A DNA stretch of 40,599 bases from RYN-428 sp035695715 (GCA_035695715.1 DASRRM010000412.1:1-40599), one strand, 5' to 3'; shown: positions 1 to 9,445, counted from the stretch's first letter. Notes: generated by a model from the letters alone, not told the origin. Made by a program: numbers and translations.

Positions 1-1
1 G

Positions 2-135
2 CGTCCGATCAAGAATAACAAGCCATGGAAGCCGTCGAAGTCCCACCCGTGGAACTGGTAGGCCGCCGTCGCCGCTTCCGGAGGGAGGGGTGACACTTCT
101 GCTTCGGCTAAAGGGGTGACATTTCTGCTTCGGTA
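2..135 (+). mobile_element. 3' remnant of an insertion element (transposase tail plus end repeats)
   Basis: An open frame enters from the left edge and ends at the TAG at 59-61. Its last 19 residues include KPWKPSKSHPWNW, which resembles the C-terminal tails of integrase-core (IS481/IS3-like) transposases. About 25 bases after the stop lie two tandem copies of a roughly 24-base unit beginning AGGGGTGACA, a layout I associate with the right ends of such elements. Only the end is in the window, so the family is an inference. The element stops about 60 bases before sucD. Confidence 0.45.
86..135 (+). repeat. two tandem copies of a GGGGTGACAYTTCTGCTTCGG unit
   Basis: Two near-identical units start at 86 and 112 (26-base spacing), differing mainly at ACACTT versus ACATTT. 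They follow the transposase-like tail and are probably the terminal repeats of that element. Confidence 0.7.
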
Positions 136-197
136 CAACACTTCGCGCCAGCGCCTCACTTGCCCCCCGTCGCCTCCGCCTCTATTCTTTCGGCCCT

Positions 198-1103
<906 letters not shown>

Positions 1104-1223
1104 ATGCAGGATGGCGATGTCGATTTGCCTGTCGGGTTGAAAAGGCTCGAGACTATGGTGCGCCTCCTTTTTGGACGCGCTACTAATGTTGGATGATGGC
1201 CGGGAGAATAATGAAGCGAGAAT

Positions 1224-2993
1224 TCATTCTTCCTGCGGCAGCGGGATTTTCAGTTTGAATTTTGAGCCGTTGCCCGGCGTGCTGGTCACGTCTACCGTGC
1301 CGCCGTGGACTTGCGCGACGTGCTTGACGATGGACAGGCCAAGGCCGGTGCCGCCCATTTCCCGCGAGCGCGAGCGGTCGACGCGGTAGAAACGCTCGAA
1401 GATGCGATCCAGATCGGCCGGCGGAATGCCGATGCCGTTGTCCTGCACTTCAATGCTCACGGCTTCGTGGTTGTAGCTGATGGCCACGCCGACCGAGCCA
1501 TTTTCGGGCGTATATTTGATGGCGTTATCCACCAGATTGCTGACGGCCCGCTCCAGATAATCCGGATTTCCGAGTATGCGCGGCAGGTGCCCGGAAATTT
1601 CCAGCGAGAGGGCCTGGTTTTTCTTCTGCGCCGTCGGCATCAGCAGATCGACCACCCGCCGGGTGACGCCGGCCAGGTCGACGCTTACCCGCCGGGGCAT
1701 TTCCGGAGAGCTTTCGAGTTTCGACAATTCCAGCAGATCGGCCACAAGATTTTGCAACTGATCGACGTGCTTGTTGATGGTGGCTAAAAACTTCGGCGCG
1801 GCGATGGGATCGTTGATCGCCCCATCGCGCAGGGTTTCGGTGAAGCCGCGAATGACCGTCAGAGGCGTTCGCAGTTCGTGCGATACATTTGCCACGAATT
1901 CCTTGCGCAGCTCCTGGTAGCGGACGGATTTGGTGGTGTCGTGGGCCACCAGCACAAGCCCCGCGCATTTGCCGGTGGAGGGAAACACGCAGGCGGCGAT
2001 TTCCAAATATCGCCCGGCGGATGAACTGATTTGAAAAACACGACGCTCCCCGCCGGCCAGAACTTCCCCGGCGGCGCGGAGGATCGGCTCGTTGCGCACC
2101 AGTTCCCACAGCGGCTTTCCCTGGGCGGCATCGCGCGGAAAGTCGAGCAACTCGGCAGCCTTTTCGTTCACCAGCACCACGCGCTGGCGGGTATCGGTGG
2201 CGATGACGCCTTCATTCATGCTGGCCAAAATCGCCAGCAGTTCGCTGCGCTCGTTGGCCAGTTGCGAGAGAAGATCGCTGAGCGAATCGGCCATGGTGTT
2301 GAGCGAGGAAGTAAGCGTCCCAATTTCCCCGGCGCTGCCGGGTAAGAGGCGTTTGCCCATGTCCCCCCGGGCGATCGCCTCGGCGAACGCCGCCAGCTCG
2401 CGAACCGGGGCGGCATGTCGGCTGGCGAAGTAATAGCAGATCATTGCGGCGATCAGCATCGCCGCCAGGGCGACGCCGATCAGCGTTCCATACAGCAGAT
2501 GAAGCTCGTGGCTGAGCGTCGAGAGATGGACCGCCAGGCGCACGAAGTAGACCTTGCCATCGGGCGCGGTCATCTTGCGGGCCAGGTAAAGCAATTCCGC
2601 GCCAACGGAGGTGCTATGGCGGACGCTGGAGCCTTCGCCGGTATCGGCAGCCTCGATGATTTCCGGCCGCTGCCGGTGATTATCGAGCGCCGTCGAGTCG
2701 GCTTCGTTGTCGGCGATGACCTTGCCCTGATCGTCAATCACCGTTATCCGGCAGCCAAACCCCGCGCCGAGCTCGCGCACTTTCTGAGCCAGGAGATCCG
2801 TCGAAGCCGGGGGCACAACATGTTCCAGAATGCCGGCCGCGACATTGGCTTCGCCAACGAGGGTTTCACGCGTTCTGTCGAGATAAGCCGAGCGAAGCCG
2901 AACCGCGGCGAACGCGCCGACGACGGTGGTAGCCGCGCAAATTAATATGAGATAGGGAAGGAAGAGTCGGCGAAAGAATCGGCTGGCGAACAA
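1224..2993 (-). CDS. phoR: phosphate-regulon sensor histidine kinase PhoR
   Basis: Membrane histidine kinase of 589 residues, probably sensing phosphate status through the Pst/PhoU complex and phosphorylating PhoB. Visible order: TM1 (about 10-32), an extracytoplasmic segment (33-165), TM2 (about 168-190), HAMP (190-245), PAS (about 250-350), HisKA with phospho-acceptor His372 in NVSHELRTPL, then the ATPase domain with N-box LVDNAIKYTPENG, G1 DNGIGIPP (518-525) and G2 GGTGLGLSIVKH (547-558). All catalytic motifs are intact. The likely start is TTG at 2993, preceded by GAGGAA; no ATG lies near the TM1 start. It is the last gene of the minus-strand pst-pho operon, about 180 bases after phoB, separated by a heptamer repeat. 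PhoR rather than another PAS kinase is inferred from context. Confidence 0.93.
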   Translation of the reverse strand: MFASRFFRRLFLPYLILICAATTVVGAFAAVRLRSAYLDRTRETLVGEANVAAGILEHVVPPASTDLLAQKVRELGAGFGCRITVIDDQGKVIADNEADSTALDNHRQRPEIIEAADTGEGSSVRHSTSVGAELLYLARKMTAPDGKVYFVRLAVHLSTLSHELHLLYGTLIGVALAAMLIAAMICYYFASRHAAPVRELAAFAEAIARGDMGKRLLPGSAGEIGTLTSSLNTMADSLSDLLSQLANERSELLAILASMNEGVIATDTRQRVVLVNEKAAELLDFPRDAAQGKPLWELVRNEPILRAAGEVLAGGERRVFQISSSAGRYLEIAACVFPSTGKCAGLVLVAHDTTKSVRYQELRKEFVANVSHELRTPLTVIRGFTETLRDGAINDPIAAPKFLATINKHVDQLQNLVADLLELSKLESSPEMPRRVSVDLAGVTRRVVDLLMPTAQKKNQALSLEISGHLPRILGNPDYLERAVSNLVDNAIKYTPENGSVGVAISYNHEAVSIEVQDNGIGIPPADLDRIFERFYRVDRSRSREMGGTGLGLSIVKHVAQVHGGTVDVTSTPGNGSKFKLKIPLPQEE

Positions 2994-3036
2994 GTGTTCC
3001 TCGGATCATCTAATTGACGGCGCAGCTGCGGGCACA

Positions 3037-3088
3037 AATGACGAAATCCGAATGACCAATGACGAATCAAGTCCGAATGACCGAATGC
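3037..3088. repeat. heptanucleotide repeat in the phoR-phoB spacer
   Basis: About seven 7-base units in register, variants of AATGACG, AATGACC and AAATCCG. It lies between phoB and phoR and codes for nothing recognisable. It resembles the short tandemly repeated repetitive (STRR) heptamers described in other bacteria. Confidence 0.7.
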
Positions 3089-3172
3089 CCAAGCCCGCGT
3101 TTTGCGCCTTGTCTGGCTCTGTCTCCCCTGTACTCAGGTTGAGGGAGAAATTCTGGTCGCGCCATCGGTTCC

Positions 3173-3883
3173 TCACACCGGCTGCTTTTCCGCATCCAGC
3201 GTCGGACGGAATTTATAGCCGAAACCCCGTACCGTTTCGATATGCTCCGAGCCGGGTCCAAGCTTTCGGCGGATGGCGGTGATGTGAACGTCGACCGTCC
3301 GGTCGAAAACGGCCGCGTCATTTCCGGAGGCGGCATCGATGATCTCATCCCGGCTGAACACGCGATTAGGCCGGCCGGCAAGAAACTGCAGGATTTTAAA
3401 CTCGGTGGCCGTCAGCGAAATGCGAACGCCCTGGTAGGTCACTTCGTGGCCTTGCAGATCGATATAGAGCGAGCCGGTGCGAATCATCTGCGGCGCTTCG
3501 GCTTGCGAGGCAGCACGCCGCAAAACCGCCTTCACCCGCGCCACCACTTCGCGTGGGCTGAACGGCTTGGTGATGTAATCGTCCGCGCCCAGTTCCAGGC
3601 CGACGATGCGGTCTGCTTCGGTGGCCTTGGCGGTCAGCATGATGACCGGCGTTCGCCCCACCTTCTGATCGGCGCGCAGCCGCTGGCAAACCGCCAGGCC
3701 GTCGATCCCCGGCATCATCAAATCGAGCACGACCAGGTCGGGACGATGCCTCGTCGCCACGTCCAGGCCAGTCTGCCCATCGGTGGCGGCGATGACGTCA
3801 TATCCTTCCTTCTCAAGGTTGTAACGAACCAGTTCGATCAAATCTTTTTCGTCGTCGATGACGAGGATTGTGCCTTTGCTCAT
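3173..3883 (-). CDS. phoB: phosphate-regulon response regulator PhoB (OmpR/PhoB family)
   Basis: DNA-binding response regulator that would activate Pho genes when phosphorylated by PhoR. From the ATG at 3883 it has 236 residues, the normal length. The receiver domain has the acidic pair Asp10/Asp11, phospho-acceptor Asp54 in VVLDLMMPG, Thr84 and Lys106 (YITKPFSP). The C-terminal winged helix (about 133-226) ends in RGFGYKF, typical of PhoB. An upstream in-frame GTG at 3958 would add 25 residues without homology and lies at the edge of a palindrome, so I reject it. Neighbours are phoU upstream and phoR downstream in transcription order. Confidence 0.95.
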   Translation of the reverse strand: MSKGTILVIDDEKDLIELVRYNLEKEGYDVIAATDGQTGLDVATRHRPDLVVLDLMMPGIDGLAVCQRLRADQKVGRTPVIMLTAKATEADRIVGLELGADDYITKPFSPREVVARVKAVLRRAASQAEAPQMIRTGSLYIDLQGHEVTYQGVRISLTATEFKILQFLAGRPNRVFSRDEIIDAASGNDAAVFDRTVDVHITAIRRKLGPGSEHIETVRGFGYKFRPTLDAEKQPV

Positions 3884-3957
3884 AGTTTCTTTCGAATGAG
3901 AGTCTGCCCGAGAATATCCGAATTCTCTTGTCGTCGCCCGACTCCGTTGTCCCAACA

Positions 3958-4033
3958 CGCCGGTTCTGAGGTACTCCGAAGAGCCGGGTCTTACCGGTAA
4001 AACCCGGCTCGTCGGAGTACCTCAGAACCGGCG
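3958..4033. repeat. 76-bp near-perfect palindrome between phoU and phoB
   Basis: Two 32-base arms (3958-3989 and 4002-4033) pair with a single mismatch around a 12-base centre that is itself nearly palindromic (TTACCGGTAA). The arms contain CTGAGGTACTCCGAAG, which recurs at about 17546 and, with one change, at about 33567. It is therefore a member or inverted dimer of a dispersed repeat family. There is no T-run, so it is not a classical terminator, but in RNA it could form a very stable hairpin between phoU and phoB. Confidence 0.9.
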
Positions 4034-4095
4034 TCAGGCGGACATATTTGCGAAACGATCAAGAAAAACTGCACAAGTTGATTTCGGGCACAGCC

Positions 4096-4144
4096 TCTGT
4101 CTTCTGCCTTCTGCCTCCGGCCTACTGCCTGCTGCCCTCTTCAC
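4096..4144. repeat. heptanucleotide repeat overlapping the 3' end of phoU
   Basis: Units such as TCTGCCT, ACTGCCT and GCTGCCC follow in 7-base register. The phoU stop codon and roughly its last eight codons are made of this repeat, so the repeat appears to have replaced or extended the original C-terminus. Confidence 0.7.
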
Positions 4145-4856
4145 CTTTTCCATTCCCCATCGCCGCGATGGCGGCGGCGTCGGATGCGCCGCGATGCCTT
4201 GACGGCTTGGCATGGCGGATGTCGCGGCCCTGGATCCAGTAAATGACTTCCTCGGCGATGTTGGTTGCGTGATCGCCGATGCGCTCCAGATTCCGCGCCA
4301 TTAAAATAAGCGACAGCGACTGCTGGATCGTGCGCGGGTCGGCCATCATGTGCGTCAGCAGGATTCGAAAAATCTGGTCTCGAAACGCATCAACCTGATC
4401 CTCCTGGCGAAGCACATCCTCGGCAAGCTGAATATCCCGCCCCGCCATCGCTGCCATGCTGTTGCGAACCATCTTCTGCACCAGCCCGCCCATGATCGGC
4501 AAATCCACCAGCGGCTTGAGCGGCGTGGCCGCCTCCAGCACATAGTGCGTGTTCTGCACGATATTGATCGACTGGTCGGCAATCCGCTCCAGTTCTCCGC
4601 CAATGCGCGACGCCATGAACAAAAACCGCGCATCGCTGGCCACCGGCTGCTGCAGTGTGGTGAGCTTCACCGCTGTGTCGTCCACCTCAACTTGCAGGGC
4701 GTTGACCTGGTGCTCCTTTTCGTAGACATCGCCCGCCAGCGCTTCATTGCCGTCGGTATAAGCGCGAATGGCCATCTGGATCATCGATTCGGTAATCGAT
4801 CCCATCATGATGATCCGCTTGAAAAGCTCGTCGAGTTGTTCGTCAAAGTGACGCAT
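4122..4856 (-). CDS. phoU: phosphate-specific transport system accessory protein PhoU
   Basis: PhoU couples the Pst transporter to PhoR and represses the regulon when phosphate is sufficient. The 244-residue protein contains the two PhoU helical repeats, each with its metal-binding signature: ELERIADQSINIVQ in the first and NLERIGDHATNIAEE in the second. The start is MRHFDEQLDELFKR, as in the family, with GGGAG before the ATG at 4856. The last 30 residues (after IQGRDIRHA) are low-complexity and partly encoded by a heptamer repeat; the family usually ends near the second helical bundle. It lies between pstB and phoB on the same strand, with a 33-base gap to pstB. Confidence 0.95.
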   Translation of the reverse strand: MRHFDEQLDELFKRIIMMGSITESMIQMAIRAYTDGNEALAGDVYEKEHQVNALQVEVDDTAVKLTTLQQPVASDARFLFMASRIGGELERIADQSINIVQNTHYVLEAATPLKPLVDLPIMGGLVQKMVRNSMAAMAGRDIQLAEDVLRQEDQVDAFRDQIFRILLTHMMADPRTIQQSLSLILMARNLERIGDHATNIAEEVIYWIQGRDIRHAKPSRHRGASDAAAIAAMGNGKGEEGSRQ

Positions 4857-4860
4857 GAGA

Positions 4861-4886
4861 ACTCCCTACTGCCTACTGCCTACTCC
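4861..4886. repeat. heptanucleotide repeat between phoU and pstB
   Basis: Three to four units of ACTGCCT/ACTCCCT in 7-base register fill almost the whole spacer between pstB and phoU. The unit is the same as that at the other end of phoU. Confidence 0.65.
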
Positions 4887-4889
4887 GCC

Positions 4890-5876
4890 TCATCCAAACC
4901 TTCCCGTCACATACGCTTCGGTTTCCTTCAGGTGCGGATTGAGGAAGATGGTATTGGTCGGGCCGTATTCAACGAGTCGGCCCAGATACATAAACGCCGT
5001 GTAATCGCTGCAGCGGGCGGCTTGCTGCATGTTGTGCGTGACGATCACCACCGTGTACTTCCCGCGAAGCTGGTAGATGAGCTCTTCAATCTTAGCCGTC
5101 GCCACCGGGTCAAGCGCTGAGCACGGCTCATCCATCAGCAGCACTTCCGGCTCGGCTGCAATGGCGCGGGCAATGCACAGGCGCTGCTGCTGCCCGCCGC
5201 TCATGCCCAGGGCGCTTTGGCCGAGGCGGTCTTTCACTTCATCCCACAGCGCCGCGCCGCGCAGCGACTTCTCGCAGACTTCGTTCAGCACGCTTCTGCG
5301 TTTTTCGCCGGAAATGCGCAGCGCGTATACCACATTTTCAAAGATCGACATCGGAAACGGATTGGATTTCTGGAAAACCATCCCCATCCGCTTTCGCAGG
5401 CGGATGACATCCACCCGACGATCGTGAATGTCCTGGTCGTGAAACTGAATCGAGCCTTCGGTGCGCACGCTTTCGATCAGATCGTTCAGCCGATTGAGGC
5501 TTCGCAGCAGCGTTGATTTGCCGCAGCCGGATGGGCCGATGAGGGCCGTTACCTTGTTGGCGGGAATCCGCATGGTGATGCCATGCAGGGCGCGGGATTT
5601 TCCGTAGAAGAGCTTGAAATCGTGGATGCCGAGCACGTTGGTTTCGCCGGCCAATTCGGCATGGATTTCCGCCGGCTGATCGGCGCGGGGCGTAACCGGG
5701 GCGGAACGGACCGACGACTCGGCGGCGCTGGTGGTAACGCTGCCGTTGGGTGAATTAGCCAGCCTGATGGCGCGCACGACAGGCATCACCGGCGGTTTCG
5801 ACGCCGGCGAGGCTGCCTGCCCGCGGGCGGGCGGCTCCTTGGAGAGATCGGCGGATTTTTCGGTCGCTTCGGTCAT
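4890..5876 (-). CDS. pstB: phosphate ABC transporter ATP-binding protein PstB
   Basis: ATPase of the high-affinity phosphate importer, on the cytoplasmic face of PstC/PstA. From the ATG at 5876 (GAGG nine bases upstream) it has 328 residues. It shows Walker A GPSGCGKST (114-122), Q-loop VFQKSNPFP, signature MSGGQQQR (225-232), Walker B LLMDEP (Asp249, Glu250) and switch His281, with the PstB-type ending HLKETEAYVTGRFG. The family is about 250-280 residues; here about 80 residues of Pro/Ala/Ser-rich sequence precede the ABC domain. That extension may be real or partly untranslated if an internal start is used, but no better start with a clear ribosome site is evident. It sits between pstA and phoU. 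Confidence 0.96.
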   Translation of the reverse strand: MTEATEKSADLSKEPPARGQAASPASKPPVMPVVRAIRLANSPNGSVTTSAAESSVRSAPVTPRADQPAEIHAELAGETNVLGIHDFKLFYGKSRALHGITMRIPANKVTALIGPSGCGKSTLLRSLNRLNDLIESVRTEGSIQFHDQDIHDRRVDVIRLRKRMGMVFQKSNPFPMSIFENVVYALRISGEKRRSVLNEVCEKSLRGAALWDEVKDRLGQSALGMSGGQQQRLCIARAIAAEPEVLLMDEPCSALDPVATAKIEELIYQLRGKYTVVIVTHNMQQAARCSDYTAFMYLGRLVEYGPTNTIFLNPHLKETEAYVTGRFG

Positions 5877-5892
5877 GAACACACCTCGGTTC

Positions 5893-6771
5893 TCACTTGC
5901 CGTTCTGGCCGCGCGTCACCGCGCGGGCCGTCACGCGAACGATCACATTCAGCACGAAAATCAGCAGCAAAAGGATGAGAATCCCCGCCCAGGCCAGGCG
6001 GTTTTGCTCCTTGTACGGCTCCATCGCATCGTGATAAATCTGGACGGTCAGCGATGGAAAGGGAAGATTCGGATTTTTTGTCAGGAAGCGGCTTCCCAGC
6101 GCCGTGAACAGCAAAGGCGCTGTTTCACCCGCCACGCGCGCAATCGCCAGCATGATTCCAGTGATGACGCTTCCCGCCGCCGCCGGCAGCACGACTTTCA
6201 GAATCGTCCTGGCCTTGGTCGCCCCCAGCGCCACCGACGCCTCGCGATAACTTCGCGGCACCAGCAGCAGCATTTCCTCGGTCGTTCGCGCCACCAGCGG
6301 CACCATAATAAACGCCAGCGCCAACGCCCCCGCCCATCCATTATACTTCAAACCAAACCGCCCCAAAGGCACCACCAGCAACTCATATCCCAGAATCCCG
6401 ACCACGATGCTCGGCACGCCCGTCAGCACGTCGGCGATGAATCGCACCGGCGAAGCCATGATCGAATTGCTGCTATATTCGGCGAGATAAATGCCGGTGA
6501 ACATTCCCACCGGTATGCCAACCACGCTGGCCAGGCCGATGAGGATCAAGGTTCCGACGATTCCATTGCGCATGCCGCCGGGCGAGCCTTCAGCGCCGGG
6601 GGGAATTGGATCTTTCAGGAAAAAGGCGAGGTCGACCGACTTGTAGCCGATTGAAACGAGGTATCCCACCACCAGGGCGAGGATGGTGATGATGATGGCG
6701 GTGAACAGCACGCACAGGCCAAACATGACCGTGCTTTTCCCGCGCGAATATGTCTCGTATGCACTTGCCAT
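5893..6771 (-). CDS. pstA: phosphate ABC transporter permease PstA
   Basis: One of the two membrane permeases of the phosphate importer. The 292-residue protein has about six hydrophobic helices, starting with a long one at roughly 15-40. It carries the PstA signatures GGMRNGIVGTLILIG, DVLTGVPSIVVGI and the EAA-loop region SYREASVALGATKARTI that contacts PstB. It begins seven bases after the pstC stop and ends 16 bases before the pstB start, consistent with one transcript. Nothing unusual is seen. Confidence 0.95.
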   Translation of the reverse strand: MASAYETYSRGKSTVMFGLCVLFTAIIITILALVVGYLVSIGYKSVDLAFFLKDPIPPGAEGSPGGMRNGIVGTLILIGLASVVGIPVGMFTGIYLAEYSSNSIMASPVRFIADVLTGVPSIVVGILGYELLVVPLGRFGLKYNGWAGALALAFIMVPLVARTTEEMLLLVPRSYREASVALGATKARTILKVVLPAAAGSVITGIMLAIARVAGETAPLLFTALGSRFLTKNPNLPFPSLTVQIYHDAMEPYKEQNRLAWAGILILLLLIFVLNVIVRVTARAVTRGQNGK

Positions 6772-6778
6772 GACACTT

Positions 6779-8248
6779 TCAGCCCGACGTTTTCACCTGT
6801 TTGCCGACCACCAAATATCGCGCAATGACATTAAACAGAAGCGACATGACCAGAAGGATCAGCGCCACCTCGATCAGTGCCGACCGATTGAGGTCGGTAT
6901 CGGCCTCGGCGAACTGATTGGCCAGCAGGCTGGCCATGGTCTGTGCGGGCTCGAAGATGGAGCTTTTTATCTGGATCGCGTTGCCGATGACCATCGCGAC
7001 GGCCATGGTTTCTCCCGCCGCCCGCGCCAGCCCGAGCATCACCGCGCCGAAAAGCCCGCTGCGTCCATATCGCAGCATGGCCCAGGAGCTTTGCCACCAC
7101 GTCGCCCCCATCGCCTGCGTGCCTTCGATCTGGATTCGCGGGACCGCCCGCAGCACATCGCGGCCGATGGCGGTAATGATCGGCACGATCATGATTCCCA
7201 GGATCAACCCCGCGGAAAACATGTCGCGCCCCGTCAGGCCGCCATCGCTATGCAGGAATCGCAGGAATGGAACCCAGCCGAAGAATCGATTCAAGGCCGG
7301 CTCAAGATAATTCTGCAAAAACGGCGCGACGACGAATAATCCCCAGATGCCATAGGCGATGCTGGGAATGGCGGCGAGGAATTCGATGAGGAATGACAGG
7401 ATAGAAACGCCGCCTTCCCCAAGTTCGCCCAGCGAAATGCCTGCGATGGCTCCAAACACCAGGCTGACGAGCCACACCTTCCAATCAAGCCACAAAAGCA
7501 CGTTGTGGCCTAGCATCGCGATCAAAAATACTGATACCGGGAAGGCGGTATGCAGGAATGCGTGCAATGCGCGAGGAGGACCGACCCTTGGATCATCGCG
7601 ATACCATGCGATTAGGAGAAGTCCAAGTGTTGCGGCAACGCCAATCAAGGCACCGAGGAATGAGAGAATCCGGGAACCGCGGAGCGCGACGTCGCCGATC
7701 TGAAAACGCGGCACAGCCATCAGCAAAAGAATGAGCGTCGCCCCGACAATCCCGCTCTTTACAAACGTCGGCGTCAGCCACGGGCCGATGCGAACCAGAA
7801 ACAGCGCCGCCCCCAGGCTCAGCGGGACGGCTATCAGCAGTGCGATGACGGCGCTGGTAATGGTGCCATAGATGACCGGCAGCGCGCCGAAAACGCCGGG
7901 CACCGTGATGGTAACCGGATCCCCGTCTTCGTCCTTTACAAGGTAGCCTTGGGCGTCGCGCTTCTGCATTTCGTGCTCGGGCGCCCAGGATTGCGAGGTG
8001 AGAAAATGCGCCCCGAACTGGTGGATACTCAGCGAGGCGGCGTGCGCCAGAACGACAATCAACGCCCCGAGCATCAGCAGCACGATGCCCGCCGACCCGC
8101 GCGCCAGCATGCCGAGAAGAAAGTCCGAGCCGAACCTGGAATCCGACGCTTTGTAGATGCTCCGCGCTCCATGCGCGCCGCCCATATCGCCCACAAAGCC
8201 AATCATCGGCTCGGGTATGCGGGGGTCAATGGATGAGGAGGTCGACAC
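6779..8248 (-). CDS. pstC: phosphate ABC transporter permease PstC, with a large internal membrane insertion
   Basis: Second permease of the phosphate importer. Core motifs are present: GALPVIYGTITSAVIALLIA (about 121-140), FLAAIPSIAYGIWGLFV (290-306), and the coupling loop IEGTQAMGATWWQS. At 489 residues it is much longer than the usual 300-320. Between GAALFLVRIGP (about 146-156) and SILSFLIEFLAAIPS (about 282-296), normally joined by a short loop, lies a segment of about 125 residues with three or four apparent transmembrane helices. The N-terminus is also extended, with a hydrophilic stretch around 85-115. The start is GTG at 8248 with GGGAG upstream; an internal ATG at residue 15 is possible. 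The insertion is in frame, so it is not assembly damage by any sign I can see. Confidence 0.94.
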   Translation of the reverse strand: MSTSSSIDPRIPEPMIGFVGDMGGAHGARSIYKASDSRFGSDFLLGMLARGSAGIVLLMLGALIVVLAHAASLSIHQFGAHFLTSQSWAPEHEMQKRDAQGYLVKDEDGDPVTITVPGVFGALPVIYGTITSAVIALLIAVPLSLGAALFLVRIGPWLTPTFVKSGIVGATLILLLMAVPRFQIGDVALRGSRILSFLGALIGVAATLGLLLIAWYRDDPRVGPPRALHAFLHTAFPVSVFLIAMLGHNVLLWLDWKVWLVSLVFGAIAGISLGELGEGGVSILSFLIEFLAAIPSIAYGIWGLFVVAPFLQNYLEPALNRFFGWVPFLRFLHSDGGLTGRDMFSAGLILGIMIVPIITAIGRDVLRAVPRIQIEGTQAMGATWWQSSWAMLRYGRSGLFGAVMLGLARAAGETMAVAMVIGNAIQIKSSIFEPAQTMASLLANQFAEADTDLNRSALIEVALILLVMSLLFNVIARYLVVGKQVKTSG

Positions 8249-8275
8249 GTCTTTTCTCCCACTTGTCAGAACACA

Positions 8276-8362
8276 CCGTAGGGTGGGCGTACTCGCGCGT
8301 ACTCGCCCACCATGTCCGCCTGCGTCGCTGTGGGCTGGTGGGCGAGTGCGCCCACCCTACGG
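8276..8362. repeat. inverted repeat between pstS and pstC
   Basis: Outer arms CCGTAGGGTGGGCG and its complement are perfect over 14 bases and continue imperfectly inward through ACTCGCCCACC. It fills most of the 135-base spacer between pstS and pstC. There is no terminator-like T-run, but a hairpin here could help stabilise or attenuate the message between the abundant binding protein and the permeases (inference). Confidence 0.8.
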
Positions 8363-8383
8363 TTCATCTCCAGCAATTATCTG

Positions 8384-9445
8384 CTATTTCCCAACCGGCT
8401 TACCGCCCAGCGTCAACGACGCCAGTGCTTCCTCGACCTTTTTCTGCACGCCGGGGCTAAGCGGGGCGTAATCCAGACTGGCGGCCATTTTCTCGCCGTC
8501 GGTCGTGGCCCAGCGCAGGAATTCCGCAAGTGCCTTGGCCTTGGCGGGGTCTTTCACGTAGGCCAGGTCCTTGTAGACGATGATGTAGGTGAACGAGGAG
8601 ATCGGATAGGCTTTTTCGCCGGGCTGGTCCCAGATATTGGCCGCAAGAAGATTGCCCTTGAGATTCCCAACCGCTCCTTCACCCGCCAGCGAAACCGTCT
8701 CGGCGGTCGCCTTAACGAATTTCCCGTCCTTGTTCTTCATGACGGCAAAGGGAATCTTGTTCTGAAGGGCATAGGCCAGTTCGATATAGCCGATCGCCCC
8801 GTTAGTCTGCTGGACGATCTGAGTGACGCCGGAGTTAAAAGCGCCACCTTCGCCATTGGGCCATTCGACCGATTTCCCCGAGCCAACCTTCTTGTTGAAT
8901 TCCTCGCTCTGGGTGCCGAGGTAGTTGGTGAAGATGAAGTTGGTGCCGCTGCCATCGGTACGATGGACGGTGGTGATGGGGAGATTGGGAAGCGTTGCCC
9001 CGGCATTGAGGGCGGCAATCTTCGGGTCGTTCCACTTCTTGATATTGCCGAGATAAATCTCGGCCAGCGTCGGCCCATCGAGCTTCAGTTCCCCTTGAAA
9101 ACCCTTGAGGTTATACGCGACCACAACCGCGCCAGCGACGGTGGGAATCTCAACGAGAACTTCCCTCCCCCCGGCTTTTGCGATTTCCTTTTTCGACATC
9201 GGGGCATCAGAGCCGGCGAAGTCGAAGGTCTTTTCGGTGATTCCCTTGATGCCGCCGCCCGAGCCGATCGCCTGGTAGTCGATCTGCACATCGGGGTGGA
9301 GTTTCTGATATTCGGTCACCCAGCGCTGATACACCGGCGCTGGAAACGTCGCGCCACCCCCTTGAAGGCGGAGGTCGGCGGCCTGGGTCGTGACACCCAA
9401 AGCCAGCATTCCAAAGCCGGCGAGAACACTTGCGAAAGTTTTCAT
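8384..9445 (-). CDS. pstS: phosphate ABC transporter substrate-binding protein PstS
   Basis: Exported phosphate-binding protein that delivers phosphate to PstC/PstA. The 353-residue protein has a signal peptide (about 1-23, ending TTQAA) and then the family start LQGGGATFPAPVYQRW. Phosphate-contact regions are recognisable: GSGGGIKGI, GSDAPMS and DGSGTNFIF. AGGAG precedes the ATG at 9445. It is the first gene of the pst-pho unit; a possible Pho-box lies about 65-85 bases upstream. No lipobox cysteine is seen at the cleavage site, so it is probably a free periplasmic protein. Confidence 0.96.
   Translation of the reverse strand: MKTFASVLAGFGMLALGVTTQAADLRLQGGGATFPAPVYQRWVTEYQKLHPDVQIDYQAIGSGGGIKGITEKTFDFAGSDAPMSKKEIAKAGGREVLVEIPTVAGAVVVAYNLKGFQGELKLDGPTLAEIYLGNIKKWNDPKIAALNAGATLPNLPITTVHRTDGSGTNFIFTNYLGTQSEEFNKKVGSGKSVEWPNGEGGAFNSGVTQIVQQTNGAIGYIELAYALQNKIPFAVMKNKDGKFVKATAETVSLAGEGAVGNLKGNLLAANIWDQPGEKAYPISSFTYIIVYKDLAYVKDPAKAKALAEFLRWATTDGEKMAASLDYAPLSPGVQKKVEEALASLTLGGKPVGK

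Noticed and set aside
3884..3958. Upstream GTG extension of phoB
   Set aside because: The extra 25 residues match nothing in the family and begin at the edge of the palindrome; the inner ATG gives the canonical receiver start.
3037..4886. Possible CRISPR-like arrays in the pho operon
   Set aside because: The units are 7 bases with no spacers and no cas genes nearby; they are simple tandem heptamers.
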